From WHTB01 sp050699035 (GTDB lineage Bacteria; Actinomycetota; Actinomycetes; Propionibacteriales; Nocardioidaceae), in NCBI GenBank assembly GCA_050699035.1, contig JBOHDE010000067.1, positions 1 to 17,981 of the forward strand: a stretch of 17,981 nucleotides of DNA, read 5' to 3'. Each line of letters begins with the position of its first letter. Position 1 is the first letter of the stretch. Made by a program: the position numbers and the translations under genes. The notes beneath the pieces were generated by a model. It did no database searches. It was given only the letters and a program-made list of their open reading frames with translations, and was not told the origin of the DNA. Of the stretch, positions 1-7,020 are shown piece by piece.

Positions 1-306
1 CGCGATCCGAGCGAACGCGTCGAGCGCGCCGATCTGGTAGATCACATCGTCACGGAGCGCGGCCGGCTCGATATCGATGAACCGGCGGCCGAAGCCGGGT
101 AGGTCGCGGTAACCCACCTGCGCACCGATCACGACACCGGACTCCACCGCACGAGCACACACGCTGCGCATGATCGACGGGTCGCCGGCGTGGAAGCCGC
201 ACGCTGCGTTCGCGCTGGTGACGACGCCGAGCAGCGCATCGTCGTCGCCGAGCGTCCAGTGCCCGAACCCCTCGCCGAGGTCGGAGTTGAGGTCGACAGT
301 GCTCAT
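1..306 (-). CDS. pxpA: 5-oxoprolinase subunit A (LamB/YcsF family), N-terminal 102 residues
   Basis: The visible 102 residues match the start of the LamB/YcsF family. Family landmarks seen are DLNSDLGEGFG at residues 5-15, ANAACGFHAGDP at about 33-44 and DLPGFGRRF further on. In characterised bacteria PxpA works with PxpB and PxpC as an ATP-dependent cytosolic 5-oxoprolinase that opens 5-oxoproline to L-glutamate. The ATG at 304-306 follows a strong GGGGAGGA ribosome site and lies 24 bases after the upstream transporter gene, so it is the third gene of a leftward operon. The gene is cut by the window edge and the remaining part, roughly 150 residues, is not visible. pxpB and pxpC are not in this window. 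One oddity is that the usual AHPxYPD stretch reads AQVGYRD, losing a conserved histidine; from memory this may be a variant of an actinobacterial clade. Family identity is secure; substrate is from family knowledge. Confidence 0.93.
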   Translation of the reverse strand, partial: MSTVDLNSDLGEGFGHWTLGDDDALLGVVTSANAACGFHAGDPSIMRSVCARAVESGVVIGAQVGYRDLPGFGRRFIDIEPAALRDDVIYQIGALDAFARIA

Positions 307-330
307 CCGGGTCCTCCCCAGGTCGGGTGG

Positions 331-1578
331 TCAGAACAGGTCGATCACCGGGCGGATCGAGTTGACCGCCAGGTAGAGCGTCAACAGCCACGCGGCCGCG
401 CCAAGGGCCAGCAGCCAGCGCGGGTAGACGTACCCGTTGAACAGGTCGCTGCGCTGCCAGGCGACCCAGAGGATGACGCCGATGCCGACCGGCAGCAGCA
501 GACCGTTGAACGCGCCGGCGAAGATCAGCAGCGTGACCGGCGCGGTGCCGAGCAGCAGGAACGCTCCGGTGCAGACCACGATGAACGCGACCACCAGCAG
601 CGTACGCATCCGCTCGCTGGTGCGGGTCCGGGACGTGATGAACGTGACGGTCGTGTACGAGGCACCGATGACGCTGGTGATCGACGCGGCCCACAAGACG
701 ACTCCGAAGACCCGCAAGCCGACCTCGCCCGCGGCGAACTCGAAGGCGGAGGCGGCTTGGCTGTCCGGGTCGAGGTCGGCGCCCTGGACGACCACACCGA
801 GGATCGCCAGGAACAGCACGATCCGCATCACGCCCGTGATCAGGATCCCGGTGATCGAGCCACGGGTGATGTCGCGGACGTTCTCCGGTCCGGAGACCCC
901 GGAGTCGAGCAGCCGGTGCGCACCGGCGTACACGATGTAGCCGCCGATCGTGCCGCCGATCAGGGTGGTGATGGCGAGGAAGCTGAGCTCCTCGGGGAGG
1001 ACGACGTTCTTCATCGCCTGACCGACCGGCGGGCCGGAGGTGATCGCGATGTAGGTCGTCAGGCCGATCATCAAGACGCCCAGCACGATGACGATCCGGT
1101 CCATCGCGACACCGGCCCGCTTGGACATGAAGATGCCGATCGCGATCACCGCGGAGATGGCCCCGCCGATCTTCGGGTCGAGTCCCATCATCGCGTCGAA
1201 GCCGAGGCCCGCGCCGCTGACGTTGCCGACGTTGAACACCAGGCCGCCGGCGAACAACAGGCCGGCCATTACCCAGCCGAGCCCGGGGAGCACCAGGTTG
1301 CCGAGCTCCTGCGCGCGGCGGCCGGTCACGCCGATGATCCGCCACACGTTCAGCTGCAGGGCGATGTCGACCAGGATCGAGACGGCGATCGCGAACGCGA
1401 ACGCCACCCCGAGCTCGACGGTGAACGACGTGGTCTGGGTGATGAAGCCCGGGCCGATCGCCGAGGTCGCCATCAGGAACATCGCGCCGATCAGCGTGGA
1501 CCGCCGACTGGCCCGCATCGCCGAGGTGGTCAGCGGTGCGTCTGTGGTCTCCGGCTCGTTGGTGGGTGAGTGGGACAT
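331..1578 (-). CDS. NRAMP-fold membrane transporter (YcsG-like), putative 5-oxoproline importer
   Basis: The product has 415 residues and about 11 hydrophobic segments starting near residue 28, with a hydrophilic N-terminal tail. The overall pattern and the IGPGF motif at 41-45 resemble NRAMP-family proteins of the YcsG type, which in Bacillus sits beside ycsF (pxpA) and ycsI. True NRAMP metal carriers have DPGN in helix 1 and MPH in helix 6. Here helix 1 reads AIGPGF and the helix 6 region reads GGYIVYAGAHRLLD at about 212-225, so the metal ligands are not evident. The ATG at 1576-1578 has a GAGGAG ribosome site and follows the secreted protein gene by 20 bases. pxpA follows by 24 bases. Import of 5-oxoproline or a related compound is inferred from context and from the lost metal motifs; no substrate is shown by the sequence. 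Confidence 0.85.
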   Translation of the reverse strand: MSHSPTNEPETTDAPLTTSAMRASRRSTLIGAMFLMATSAIGPGFITQTTSFTVELGVAFAFAIAVSILVDIALQLNVWRIIGVTGRRAQELGNLVLPGLGWVMAGLLFAGGLVFNVGNVSGAGLGFDAMMGLDPKIGGAISAVIAIGIFMSKRAGVAMDRIVIVLGVLMIGLTTYIAITSGPPVGQAMKNVVLPEELSFLAITTLIGGTIGGYIVYAGAHRLLDSGVSGPENVRDITRGSITGILITGVMRIVLFLAILGVVVQGADLDPDSQAASAFEFAAGEVGLRVFGVVLWAASITSVIGASYTTVTFITSRTRTSERMRTLLVVAFIVVCTGAFLLLGTAPVTLLIFAGAFNGLLLPVGIGVILWVAWQRSDLFNGYVYPRWLLALGAAAWLLTLYLAVNSIRPVIDLF

Positions 1579-1598
1579 GGCAGCGCTCCTCGTGGGTG

Positions 1599-2951
1599 TC
1601 AGTTCTGGGCGGCGGCCGCGCCGGCGGCTTCGACGAGTGCGACAGTCTGGTCGACCACCGCAGCGCGGTCGGCCTCGAACTCCGGGCTGGTCAGCGCGCC
1701 CGGGTCGTCGGGATAGACCAGGGACGAGATGTGCAGGTGGCCGCCGGGCAGGTCAGCCAGGCCGGCCCCGAGCCGCAGCCGGTTCGACCGGTACATGCTC
1801 TCGTTGGACAGGTAGTTGCCGCCGGGGGCCGAGGCCGCGCGCGAGCCCGGCGACGGGTCCGCGGCGCGGCGCAGTGCCGCGGGGTCGGGGAACGTCCCCG
1901 CCGGCCACTCGGTGATGCCCGGGTTGAGCTTGACCGGCCACGGTCCGGTGCCGGCGTCGATCATCGCCTGGTACGGCAGCGTCGTCTGGATCCACTGCGG
2001 CGAGGGCTGCGGCTGCGGCCACAGCGGCGCCGCCGAGATCGGGCCGAAGTTGATCGACCGGTTGTTGTCCGGCGACCCGCCCCGGAACCCACCGGCCCAC
2101 TTCTCGATGTTCATCATCCCGCGACCGGTCTGGCTGATCGTCATGATCGCGTCGACGCTGCCCTGATGCTCGGGATGGTCCGCCGGCACCAGCCACGGAC
2201 CGAACGCGTCCTCGACGATGCCCTGGTCGAAGTCGGTCCAGTTCACCGGGAGCATCACGGCCTGCACGGCCACCTGGCCGTCCGGGGTGTCGACGACCCG
2301 GCCGTCGAGTTGCAGCGCCGAGGCGCCGGACGGGTTGGAGTTCCGCAGGCTCGAGTCGAGGCTGTACGTGTCGAACCCGCTGATGAGCACGCGCGTCACG
2401 TCGCCGTCGGGGAAACTCACATCGTCGACGCCGCGCGAGGCGTACCCGAACTGCAGCATCATCGAGTACCGCTCGAGCCGGCTCAGCGCGAAGGACGGCT
2501 GCCACTCACGCATCGCCCGCGACATCGTGGTGCGGGCCCAGTAGAGCGGGCGGTCGTCATACGGGTCGATGGTGCCGATCTGCCGATCGCCCTGGGCCCG
2601 GTCGACCGCCACCTGCCACAGCTCGGCACCGGCCTCACGAATCGTGGCCTCGGCCGTCCCGAGCTCGCCGACCCGGCACAGCTCGCGCTCGAAGCGCTCG
2701 ACGATCCGGTCGAAACCGGCCGCCTCGATGAACTGGCGGGCCGCCGGCTCGGCCTGTCCGGGCAGTGGCTGGGTGATGCGCTGCTCCTCGACGGTGAGGG
2801 TCGCGCCCTCGGCGTAGCAGTCGCCGGCACGGTGCACACCAACCGTCTCGGGTTGCCGTTCGGCGCCGACCAGGCTCGACCCGGCGAATGCCGCGATCGT
2901 CGCCAGGTTCACCGCGGTCAGAGCTGTCCTGCCGATCGTGGGCCGTCTCAT
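1599..2951 (-). CDS. Secreted pyroglutamyl-peptidase I (C15)-like protein with Ser in place of the catalytic Cys
   Basis: The product has 450 residues. Residues 1-30 look like a signal peptide (RR near the start, hydrophobic 10-28, possible cleavage after VGA). Residues about 31-185 are an N-terminal extension absent from the ~215-residue cytosolic enzymes. From 187 on it follows peptidase family C15: VLISGFD, NPSGA at 206-210, the TGRGMMNIE segment with Glu283 where the catalytic Glu lies, SPDNN, then GGNYLSN and GGHLH with His407 at the catalytic His position. The expected Cys of the YxCN motif is Ser382 (codon TCC, 1806-1808). The only cysteines are Cys45 and Cys92, both in the extension. 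The ATG at 2949-2951 has a GGAGG site 7 bases upstream. The gene is first in the operon with the transporter and pxpA. It may be a serine-nucleophile peptidase or a non-catalytic binder of pyroglutamyl groups. Confidence 0.82.
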   Translation of the reverse strand: MRRPTIGRTALTAVNLATIAAFAGSSLVGAERQPETVGVHRAGDCYAEGATLTVEEQRITQPLPGQAEPAARQFIEAAGFDRIVERFERELCRVGELGTAEATIREAGAELWQVAVDRAQGDRQIGTIDPYDDRPLYWARTTMSRAMREWQPSFALSRLERYSMMLQFGYASRGVDDVSFPDGDVTRVLISGFDTYSLDSSLRNSNPSGASALQLDGRVVDTPDGQVAVQAVMLPVNWTDFDQGIVEDAFGPWLVPADHPEHQGSVDAIMTISQTGRGMMNIEKWAGGFRGGSPDNNRSINFGPISAAPLWPQPQPSPQWIQTTLPYQAMIDAGTGPWPVKLNPGITEWPAGTFPDPAALRRAADPSPGSRAASAPGGNYLSNESMYRSNRLRLGAGLADLPGGHLHISSLVYPDDPGALTSPEFEADRAAVVDQTVALVEAAGAAAAQN

Positions 2952-3004
2952 CGTCGCCTCCAACGGGTGGGTTGTCGCGAGGTACGGACTGTCGTCAAGG
3001 CACG

Positions 3005-3033
3005 ACCCTAGGTATTGTTCAACAATCCCGCAA
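3005..3033 (-). promoter_or_regulatory. Promoter of the leftward 5-oxoproline operon
   Basis: On the minus strand TTGCGG (3028-3033) and TAGGGT (3005-3010) are separated by exactly 17 bases, a good actinobacterial housekeeping-type promoter. The start point would fall near 2998, giving a leader of about 47 bases before the ATG at 2951. This was read by eye and has no transcript evidence. Confidence 0.6.
3014..3026. promoter_or_regulatory. Candidate GntR/FCD operator ATTGTTCAACAAT
   Basis: This is a perfect 13-base palindrome with one central base. Its core TTGT-N3-ACAA fits the TNGT-N3-ACNA pattern known for FadR-subfamily GntR regulators. It lies wholly inside the 17-base spacer of the leftward promoter, so a bound protein would block RNA polymerase. 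The GntR gene beside it is the obvious candidate to bind. Confidence 0.6.
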
Positions 3034-3046
3034 GGGTACGTACCCT
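3033..3046. promoter_or_regulatory. Second perfect palindrome, AGGGTACGTACCCT
   Basis: This 14-base perfect palindrome lies 6 bases beyond the first operator and touches the leftward -35 box. On the plus strand its right part, TACCCT (3041-3046), could be a -10 for the GntR gene with TTCAAC (3018-3023) as a weak -35 at 17 bases. It may be a second operator or simply promoter sequence; which protein binds it is unknown. Confidence 0.4.
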
Positions 3047-3084
3047 CCGAATACGAACCGACCACCGTGGGCGATGATGCGTCA

Positions 3085-3807
3085 GTGACGGACACGGACG
3101 AGGCGCGAGCCGGCGCCGGGCCGCGGCCCGACCGTTCCAGCGCCGCCGAGCGAGCGGCCGACGAGCTGCGCCGCCGCATCACCGAGGGCGAGCTCACGCC
3201 GCAGGCCCGGCTGGCCGAGGAGAGCCTCGTCGAGGTGCTGCACGTCTCCCGCAACACGCTCCGAGAGTCGTTCCGGCTGTTGACCCACGAAGGCCTGCTC
3301 GTCTACCGGCTGAACCGGGGCGTCTTCGTGCCGGAGCTCGACGAGGACGACCTCGTCGACCTCTACCGGTTGCGCCGCGCGATCGAGTGCGACGCCGTCC
3401 GGACCCTGCGTGACCTCGACGAGACCCGGCTGCAGCCGTTGCGTGACGACGTCGCGGACGGCGAGGCGAGTGCCCGACGGGGCGACTGGCGCCAGGTGGG
3501 TACGGCGAACATGACGTTCCACCGGCACCTGGTCGGCCTGGCCGGCAGCCGCCGAATCGACGAGGTCACGGCGCGCCTGCTCGCCGAGCTCCGGCTGGCG
3601 TTCCACATCATCGACATCCCCCAAGAGCTGCACGAGCCGTACGTCGCCCGCAACCGCGCGCTGGTCGACCTGCTGACCGCAGGCGACGTCGCCGGCGCCG
3701 CGGCCGCGCTCGAGGCGTACCTGCTCGACTCCGAAGCCCGGCTGCTCAAGGCACTCCGGGAGCGACGCGCCCCGAGCGGAGGAAACACCGCCGATGCCGA
3801 CCGCTGA
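3085..3807 (+). CDS. GntR-family transcriptional regulator, FCD subfamily
   Basis: The product has 240 residues from the GTG at 3085. Residues about 18-85 form a GntR winged helix-turn-helix (AADELRRRITEGEL, then the recognition region VSRNTLRESFRLLTHEGLL). Residues about 90-222 are an all-helical FCD ligand domain. FCD proteins often bind a metal through one Asp and three His; here only FH (His146) is evident, while the later positions read RNRAL (189-193) and AYLLDSE (211-217), so the metal site seems degenerate. It is divergent from the 5-oxoproline operon and its stop overlaps the next gene by 14 bases. It probably represses both transcripts and responds to a small acid such as 5-oxoproline (inference). 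An in-frame GTG at 3067 is an alternative start; neither has a clear ribosome site. The frame opens further upstream to 2938, but that would cover the promoter. Confidence 0.88.
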   Translation: MTDTDEARAGAGPRPDRSSAAERAADELRRRITEGELTPQARLAEESLVEVLHVSRNTLRESFRLLTHEGLLVYRLNRGVFVPELDEDDLVDLYRLRRAIECDAVRTLRDLDETRLQPLRDDVADGEASARRGDWRQVGTANMTFHRHLVGLAGSRRIDEVTARLLAELRLAFHIIDIPQELHEPYVARNRALVDLLTAGDVAGAAAALEAYLLDSEARLLKALRERRAPSGGNTADADR

Positions 3808-4582
3808 GCCGCCGGAGTCGCCGCAGCAGGCCCGGACCCGCTACCGCGACGGGCTGGTCACGCCGACCAGCGGCGCGGCCCCGGGCTTCACCCAGGCCAA
3901 CCTCGTCGTGCTGCCCCGCGAGTGGGCCTTCGACATGCTGCTGTTCGGCCAGCGCAACCCCAAGCCCGTACCCCTGCTCGACGTGACAGACGCCGGTGCG
4001 ACCGGCACCGGGCTGGCACCGGACGCCGACCTGCGTACCGACCTCCCGCTGTACCGGGTGTGGCGCAACGGCGAGCTGGTCGACGAGGTTTCCGACGTAC
4101 GGGACGTCTGGGCCGACGACCTGGTCACGTTCCTGATCGGCTGCAGCTTCAGCTTCGAGACGGCACTGCTCGAGGCCGGCGTGCCAGTGCGCAACATCGA
4201 GCAGGGTCGCAACGTGTCGATGTACCGCACGAACGTCGCATGCCGTCCGGCCGGGCGGCTGTCCGGTCCGCTGGTGGTGTCCATGCGGCCGATCCCGGCG
4301 CACCAGGTCGCGACCGCGGTGCAGGTGACCGGCCGGATGCCCGAGGTGCACGGAGCGCCGGTGCATGTCGGCTCCCCCGAGTCCCTCGGCATCGCCGACC
4401 TGGGCGCGCCGGACTTCGGCGACCCGGTCGAGTCCGAGGACGGCGACGTGCCGGTGTTCTGGGCCTGCGGCGTGACCCCGCAAGCGGCGTTGATGGCATC
4501 CCGCCCGCCGTTCGCGATTACCCACGCACCGGGCCACATGTTCGTCACCGACGTCCCGGACCGGGTCTATCGCCAACCCTGA
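3794..4582 (+). CDS. YcsI-type DUF1445 protein (putative hydro-lyase / D-glutamate cyclase-like)
   Basis: The product has 262 residues spanning the whole DUF1445 family. Landmarks are PTSGAAPGFTQANLVVLP near the N-terminus, QRNPKPVPLLDV, FLIGCSFSFETALLEAG in the middle, VSMRP, CGVTPQAAL and ITHAPGHMFVTD near the end. The family is annotated as putative hydro-lyase and is related by domain sharing to mammalian D-glutamate cyclase (DGLUCY), which interconverts D-glutamate and 5-oxo-D-proline; in Bacillus ycsI lies beside ycsF and ycsG. A role with D-glutamate or 5-oxo-D-proline therefore fits the locus but remains inference. As I remember the family, the segment around QRNPKP usually has cysteines (FCxRNPKPCP) that are Gly and Val here. 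The ATG at 3794 has a GGAGG site inside the end of the GntR gene, so translation is likely coupled. It converges on the acyl-CoA ligase with 10 bases between stops. Confidence 0.88.
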   Translation: MPTAEPPESPQQARTRYRDGLVTPTSGAAPGFTQANLVVLPREWAFDMLLFGQRNPKPVPLLDVTDAGATGTGLAPDADLRTDLPLYRVWRNGELVDEVSDVRDVWADDLVTFLIGCSFSFETALLEAGVPVRNIEQGRNVSMYRTNVACRPAGRLSGPLVVSMRPIPAHQVATAVQVTGRMPEVHGAPVHVGSPESLGIADLGAPDFGDPVESEDGDVPVFWACGVTPQAALMASRPPFAITHAPGHMFVTDVPDRVYRQP

Positions 4583-4592
4583 CCGGGCAGCC

Positions 4593-6143
4593 TCAGGCGA
4601 GCTCGCGCTTGAGGATCTTGCCGGTGGCGGTCATCGGCAGCGCGTCCCGGAACTCCACGATCCGTGGGTACTTGTAGGCGGCCATCTGGTCCTTCGCCCA
4701 GCCGACCAGCTCGTCCTCGGTGACCTCGGCCCCCTCGGCCTTGATCACGAACGCCTTGACCTCCTCGCCGAGGCTCTCATGGGGTACGCCGAGCACGGCC
4801 GCCAGCGAGACCGCCTGGTGGGTCATCAGGACCTCCTCGACCTCCCGCGGGTAGACGTTGAATCCGCCGCGGATGATCAGGTCCTTCGCCCGGTCGACGA
4901 TGTAGTAGTAGCCGTCCTCGTCCCGGCGAGCGAGGTCACCGGTCCTGAACCAGCCGTCCCGCATCACCTCGGCCGTCTCCTCGGGCCGCCGGTGGTAGCC
5001 CTTCATAATGTTGTGGCCCTTGATCGCGATCTCGCCGATCTCGTCCGCGCCCTCGACGGTCTTCCACTCGGTGTCGATCAGCTTCACATCGACGCCCCAG
5101 ATCGGGGTGCCGATCGAGCCCGGCTTCGGCTCGCGGTCGCGGTGGTTGAAGGTGGCGATTGGCGACGTCTCCGACAGGCCGTACCCCTCGAGGATCTGGA
5201 CGCGGAAGCGCTCCTTGACCTCGCGGATGATCTCGACCGGCAACGACGATCCGCCGGCCACCGCCGTGCGCAGGTTGGCGGCGATCTGGTCGACGTCGAC
5301 CGAGTCGTCGAGGGCGCCGAGCAGGCCCCAGTACATCGTCGGGACGCCGGCGAAGAACGACACGTTCTCCTTCTGCATCAGGCCAAGCGCCGCCTTCGGG
5401 TCGAACCGGGGGACGAGCACGAGGGTCGCTCCGGCGGCGAAACCCGAGTTCAGCTGTACGGTCTGGCCGAAGGAGTGGAACAGCGGCAGCGTGACCAGGT
5501 GAGTCTCGGGCTGGTCGGGGTGCAGGCCGAACAGCCGGTGGCTGGTGAGGACGTTCAGCACCATGTTGGCGTGGGTGAGCTCGGCGCCCTTCGGCTGGCC
5601 CGTCGTCCCGCTGGTGTAGAGGATGACCGCGGTATCGGTCGCTTCGGTGACCACCGAGTCGAACACCGGCCCCTGCCCGCTCACCGCGGCACCGAACGTC
5701 TCCGCCCCGTCGATCGGCGACGCCGCGGCCGGGTCGGCGGTCACCAGGAAGAAGTGCTCACAGCCCGCGGTGTCCTGGAAGCCGGCGAACCCCTCCGTCC
5801 CCATCGGCAGCTCTGGTGTGCCCTCGAAGCAGAAGAACGCCTTCGCCTCGGAGTCGCCGAGGTGGTACGCGATCTCACGGCCCTTGAGCAGGACGTTCAG
5901 TGGGACGACGACCGCGCCGGCCTTGAGGATGCCGTAGTAGACGATCGGGAAGTACGGCAGGTTCGGACACAGCAGGGCCACCTTGTCGCCCGGCTCGATC
6001 CCCCGGGAGACCAGCAGGTTGGCGACCTGGTTGGCGGCGGCGTCGACCGCTTTGTACGGCAGGCGGGTGTCACCGAGGACGACGGCGTCGCGGTCGGGGA
6101 ACTTGCGGGCGGAGTCCTCGAGCAGCGCAGCGAGGTTGAGCAT
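4593..6143 (-). CDS. Fatty-acyl-CoA ligase (AMP-forming, FadD-like)
   Basis: The product has 516 residues, a full-length member of the adenylate-forming superfamily. Motifs in order are the phosphate loop YTSGTTGQPKG (176-186), GYGLSETSP, DGWFRTGDLARRDEDGYY, the hinge DRAKDLIIRGGFNVYPREVEE and the C-terminal TGKILKREL with the catalytic Lys509. It should activate a carboxylic acid with ATP and join it to CoA in the cytosol, most likely a medium- or long-chain fatty acid judging by similarity to FadD. Chain length cannot be read from sequence, and an aromatic or other acid remains possible. The ATG at 6141-6143 follows GGAGG. It is monocistronic as seen here: its stop faces the stop of the DUF1445 gene, and upstream is a divergent membrane protein. 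A palindrome inside its promoter suggests control by a dedicated repressor not in this window. Confidence 0.92.
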   Translation of the reverse strand: MLNLAALLEDSARKFPDRDAVVLGDTRLPYKAVDAAANQVANLLVSRGIEPGDKVALLCPNLPYFPIVYYGILKAGAVVVPLNVLLKGREIAYHLGDSEAKAFFCFEGTPELPMGTEGFAGFQDTAGCEHFFLVTADPAAASPIDGAETFGAAVSGQGPVFDSVVTEATDTAVILYTSGTTGQPKGAELTHANMVLNVLTSHRLFGLHPDQPETHLVTLPLFHSFGQTVQLNSGFAAGATLVLVPRFDPKAALGLMQKENVSFFAGVPTMYWGLLGALDDSVDVDQIAANLRTAVAGGSSLPVEIIREVKERFRVQILEGYGLSETSPIATFNHRDREPKPGSIGTPIWGVDVKLIDTEWKTVEGADEIGEIAIKGHNIMKGYHRRPEETAEVMRDGWFRTGDLARRDEDGYYYIVDRAKDLIIRGGFNVYPREVEEVLMTHQAVSLAAVLGVPHESLGEEVKAFVIKAEGAEVTEDELVGWAKDQMAAYKYPRIVEFRDALPMTATGKILKRELA

Positions 6144-6176
6144 CGGTCCGACCTCCAGAGATGCGGGATGTGGCCG

Positions 6177-6205
6177 ACCTTAACCGCGGGTTACCCGCCC
6201 GTCGA
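6177..6205 (-). promoter_or_regulatory. Promoter of the acyl-CoA ligase gene with an internal operator palindrome
   Basis: On the minus strand TCGACG (6200-6205) and TAAGGT (6177-6182) are spaced 17 bases. The spacer contains GCGGGT-T-ACCCGC (6186-6198), a perfect 13-base dyad, overlapping a second dyad TAACC-GCG-GGTTA (6181-6193). Placement between the two promoter boxes is typical of a repressor site, for example of a TetR or GntR fatty-acid regulator. Confidence 0.45.
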
Positions 6206-6260
6206 CGCCTCCGTACTCCTGTACTGTCCTGACATCGCTGGCGCTGGAGGGACAGTCGTG

Positions 6261-6863
6261 ATGCAGGGGGATGAGAGCTCGACGTCGGATCGGCCCGGTG
6301 CCCTCAGTGCCCTGGGCGCCCTTTACGGCGCGGACCGCCAGGACGCCGCGACCCTGGTCACCGCCCGGCTGGCCTTGCTCGCGCTGCAGATGACGTACAT
6401 GGGGCTGGTGGCGATCGTGCTGAGCGGTGAGCCGCTGGCGGTCGGGCCATGGGTGGCCGCGTTCAGCGCGTTCCCGCTCTGGTTCCTGCACTCGTACCAC
6501 CTGCTCCTGGTGGCGATCAGCATGGCCCGGGTGACGTCCGTGGGCACGCTCGAGGACAAGTTGTACGAGCGAAGCGGGCTGTCGCCGACCGAGCGGGACC
6601 TGATCGGCATTCGAGCCGGCGAACGGATGGCCGACATCGCCCGCCAGCCCTTGGCGCTCAAGATCCAGGCGGTAGTGAGCTACGGCGGAATCGGCGCCGT
6701 GATGATCGCGTTCTCGGCGTACGCCCTGGTGGTGGCGGCACGCGGCGACGGCTGGGGCTCGACACCGGTCCTCTTGGCGAGCGTGCTCTACCTCTCCCTC
6801 TTCGTCGCCTCCGCCGCGGCCTGGCTCCGCGTCGCCCACTTGCCCCGCGCGGGCGAGGGCTGA
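6261..6863 (+). CDS. Unknown integral membrane protein with four predicted helices
   Basis: The product has 200 residues and I do not recognise its family. A soluble, acidic N-terminus of about 30 residues is followed by a hydrophobic pair (about 35-55 and 62-85), a polar cytosol-like stretch of about 50 residues containing LYERSGLSPTERDLIGIRAGERMADIA, then a second pair (about 137-158 and 165-190). The arrangement 2 + loop + 2 could carry a small intracellular domain. The ATG at 6261 has GGAGGG 9 bases upstream; a GTG directly before it at 6258 is an equally possible start. It is divergent from the acyl-CoA ligase, 117 bases away, and followed by a gene-free gap, so it seems monocistronic. 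A TACTGT hexamer at 6222-6227 is a possible -10, with no convincing -35. Function is unknown. Confidence 0.75.
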   Translation: MQGDESSTSDRPGALSALGALYGADRQDAATLVTARLALLALQMTYMGLVAIVLSGEPLAVGPWVAAFSAFPLWFLHSYHLLLVAISMARVTSVGTLEDKLYERSGLSPTERDLIGIRAGERMADIARQPLALKIQAVVSYGGIGAVMIAFSAYALVVAARGDGWGSTPVLLASVLYLSLFVASAAAWLRVAHLPRAGEG

Positions 6864-7020
6864 GGGCTGCTGCTCCCGCGTGGCCGGCTGGCCGAGGTCG
6901 AATTCTGCCTCATTGGGCTCTCCTGATGGACATGCCTGCTGGATGTGTGGGTGGCCCGCGGTCGGCGGGTCCAGTTCACCTAGCCCCGCGGGCGCGGTCT
7001 CGTCCGGTGTGCCGGTGCAA

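Noticed and set aside
2952..3257. An N-terminal extension of the secreted C15-like protein up to 3257
   Set aside because: It would cover the promoter and GntR start region and bury the signal peptide; ATG 2951 has a GGAGG site directly upstream.
4779..6260. Upstream extension of the four-helix membrane protein through the acyl-CoA ligase region
   Set aside because: It is antisense to a complete acyl-CoA ligase, and the membrane protein has its own start at 6258/6261 with GGAGGG just upstream.
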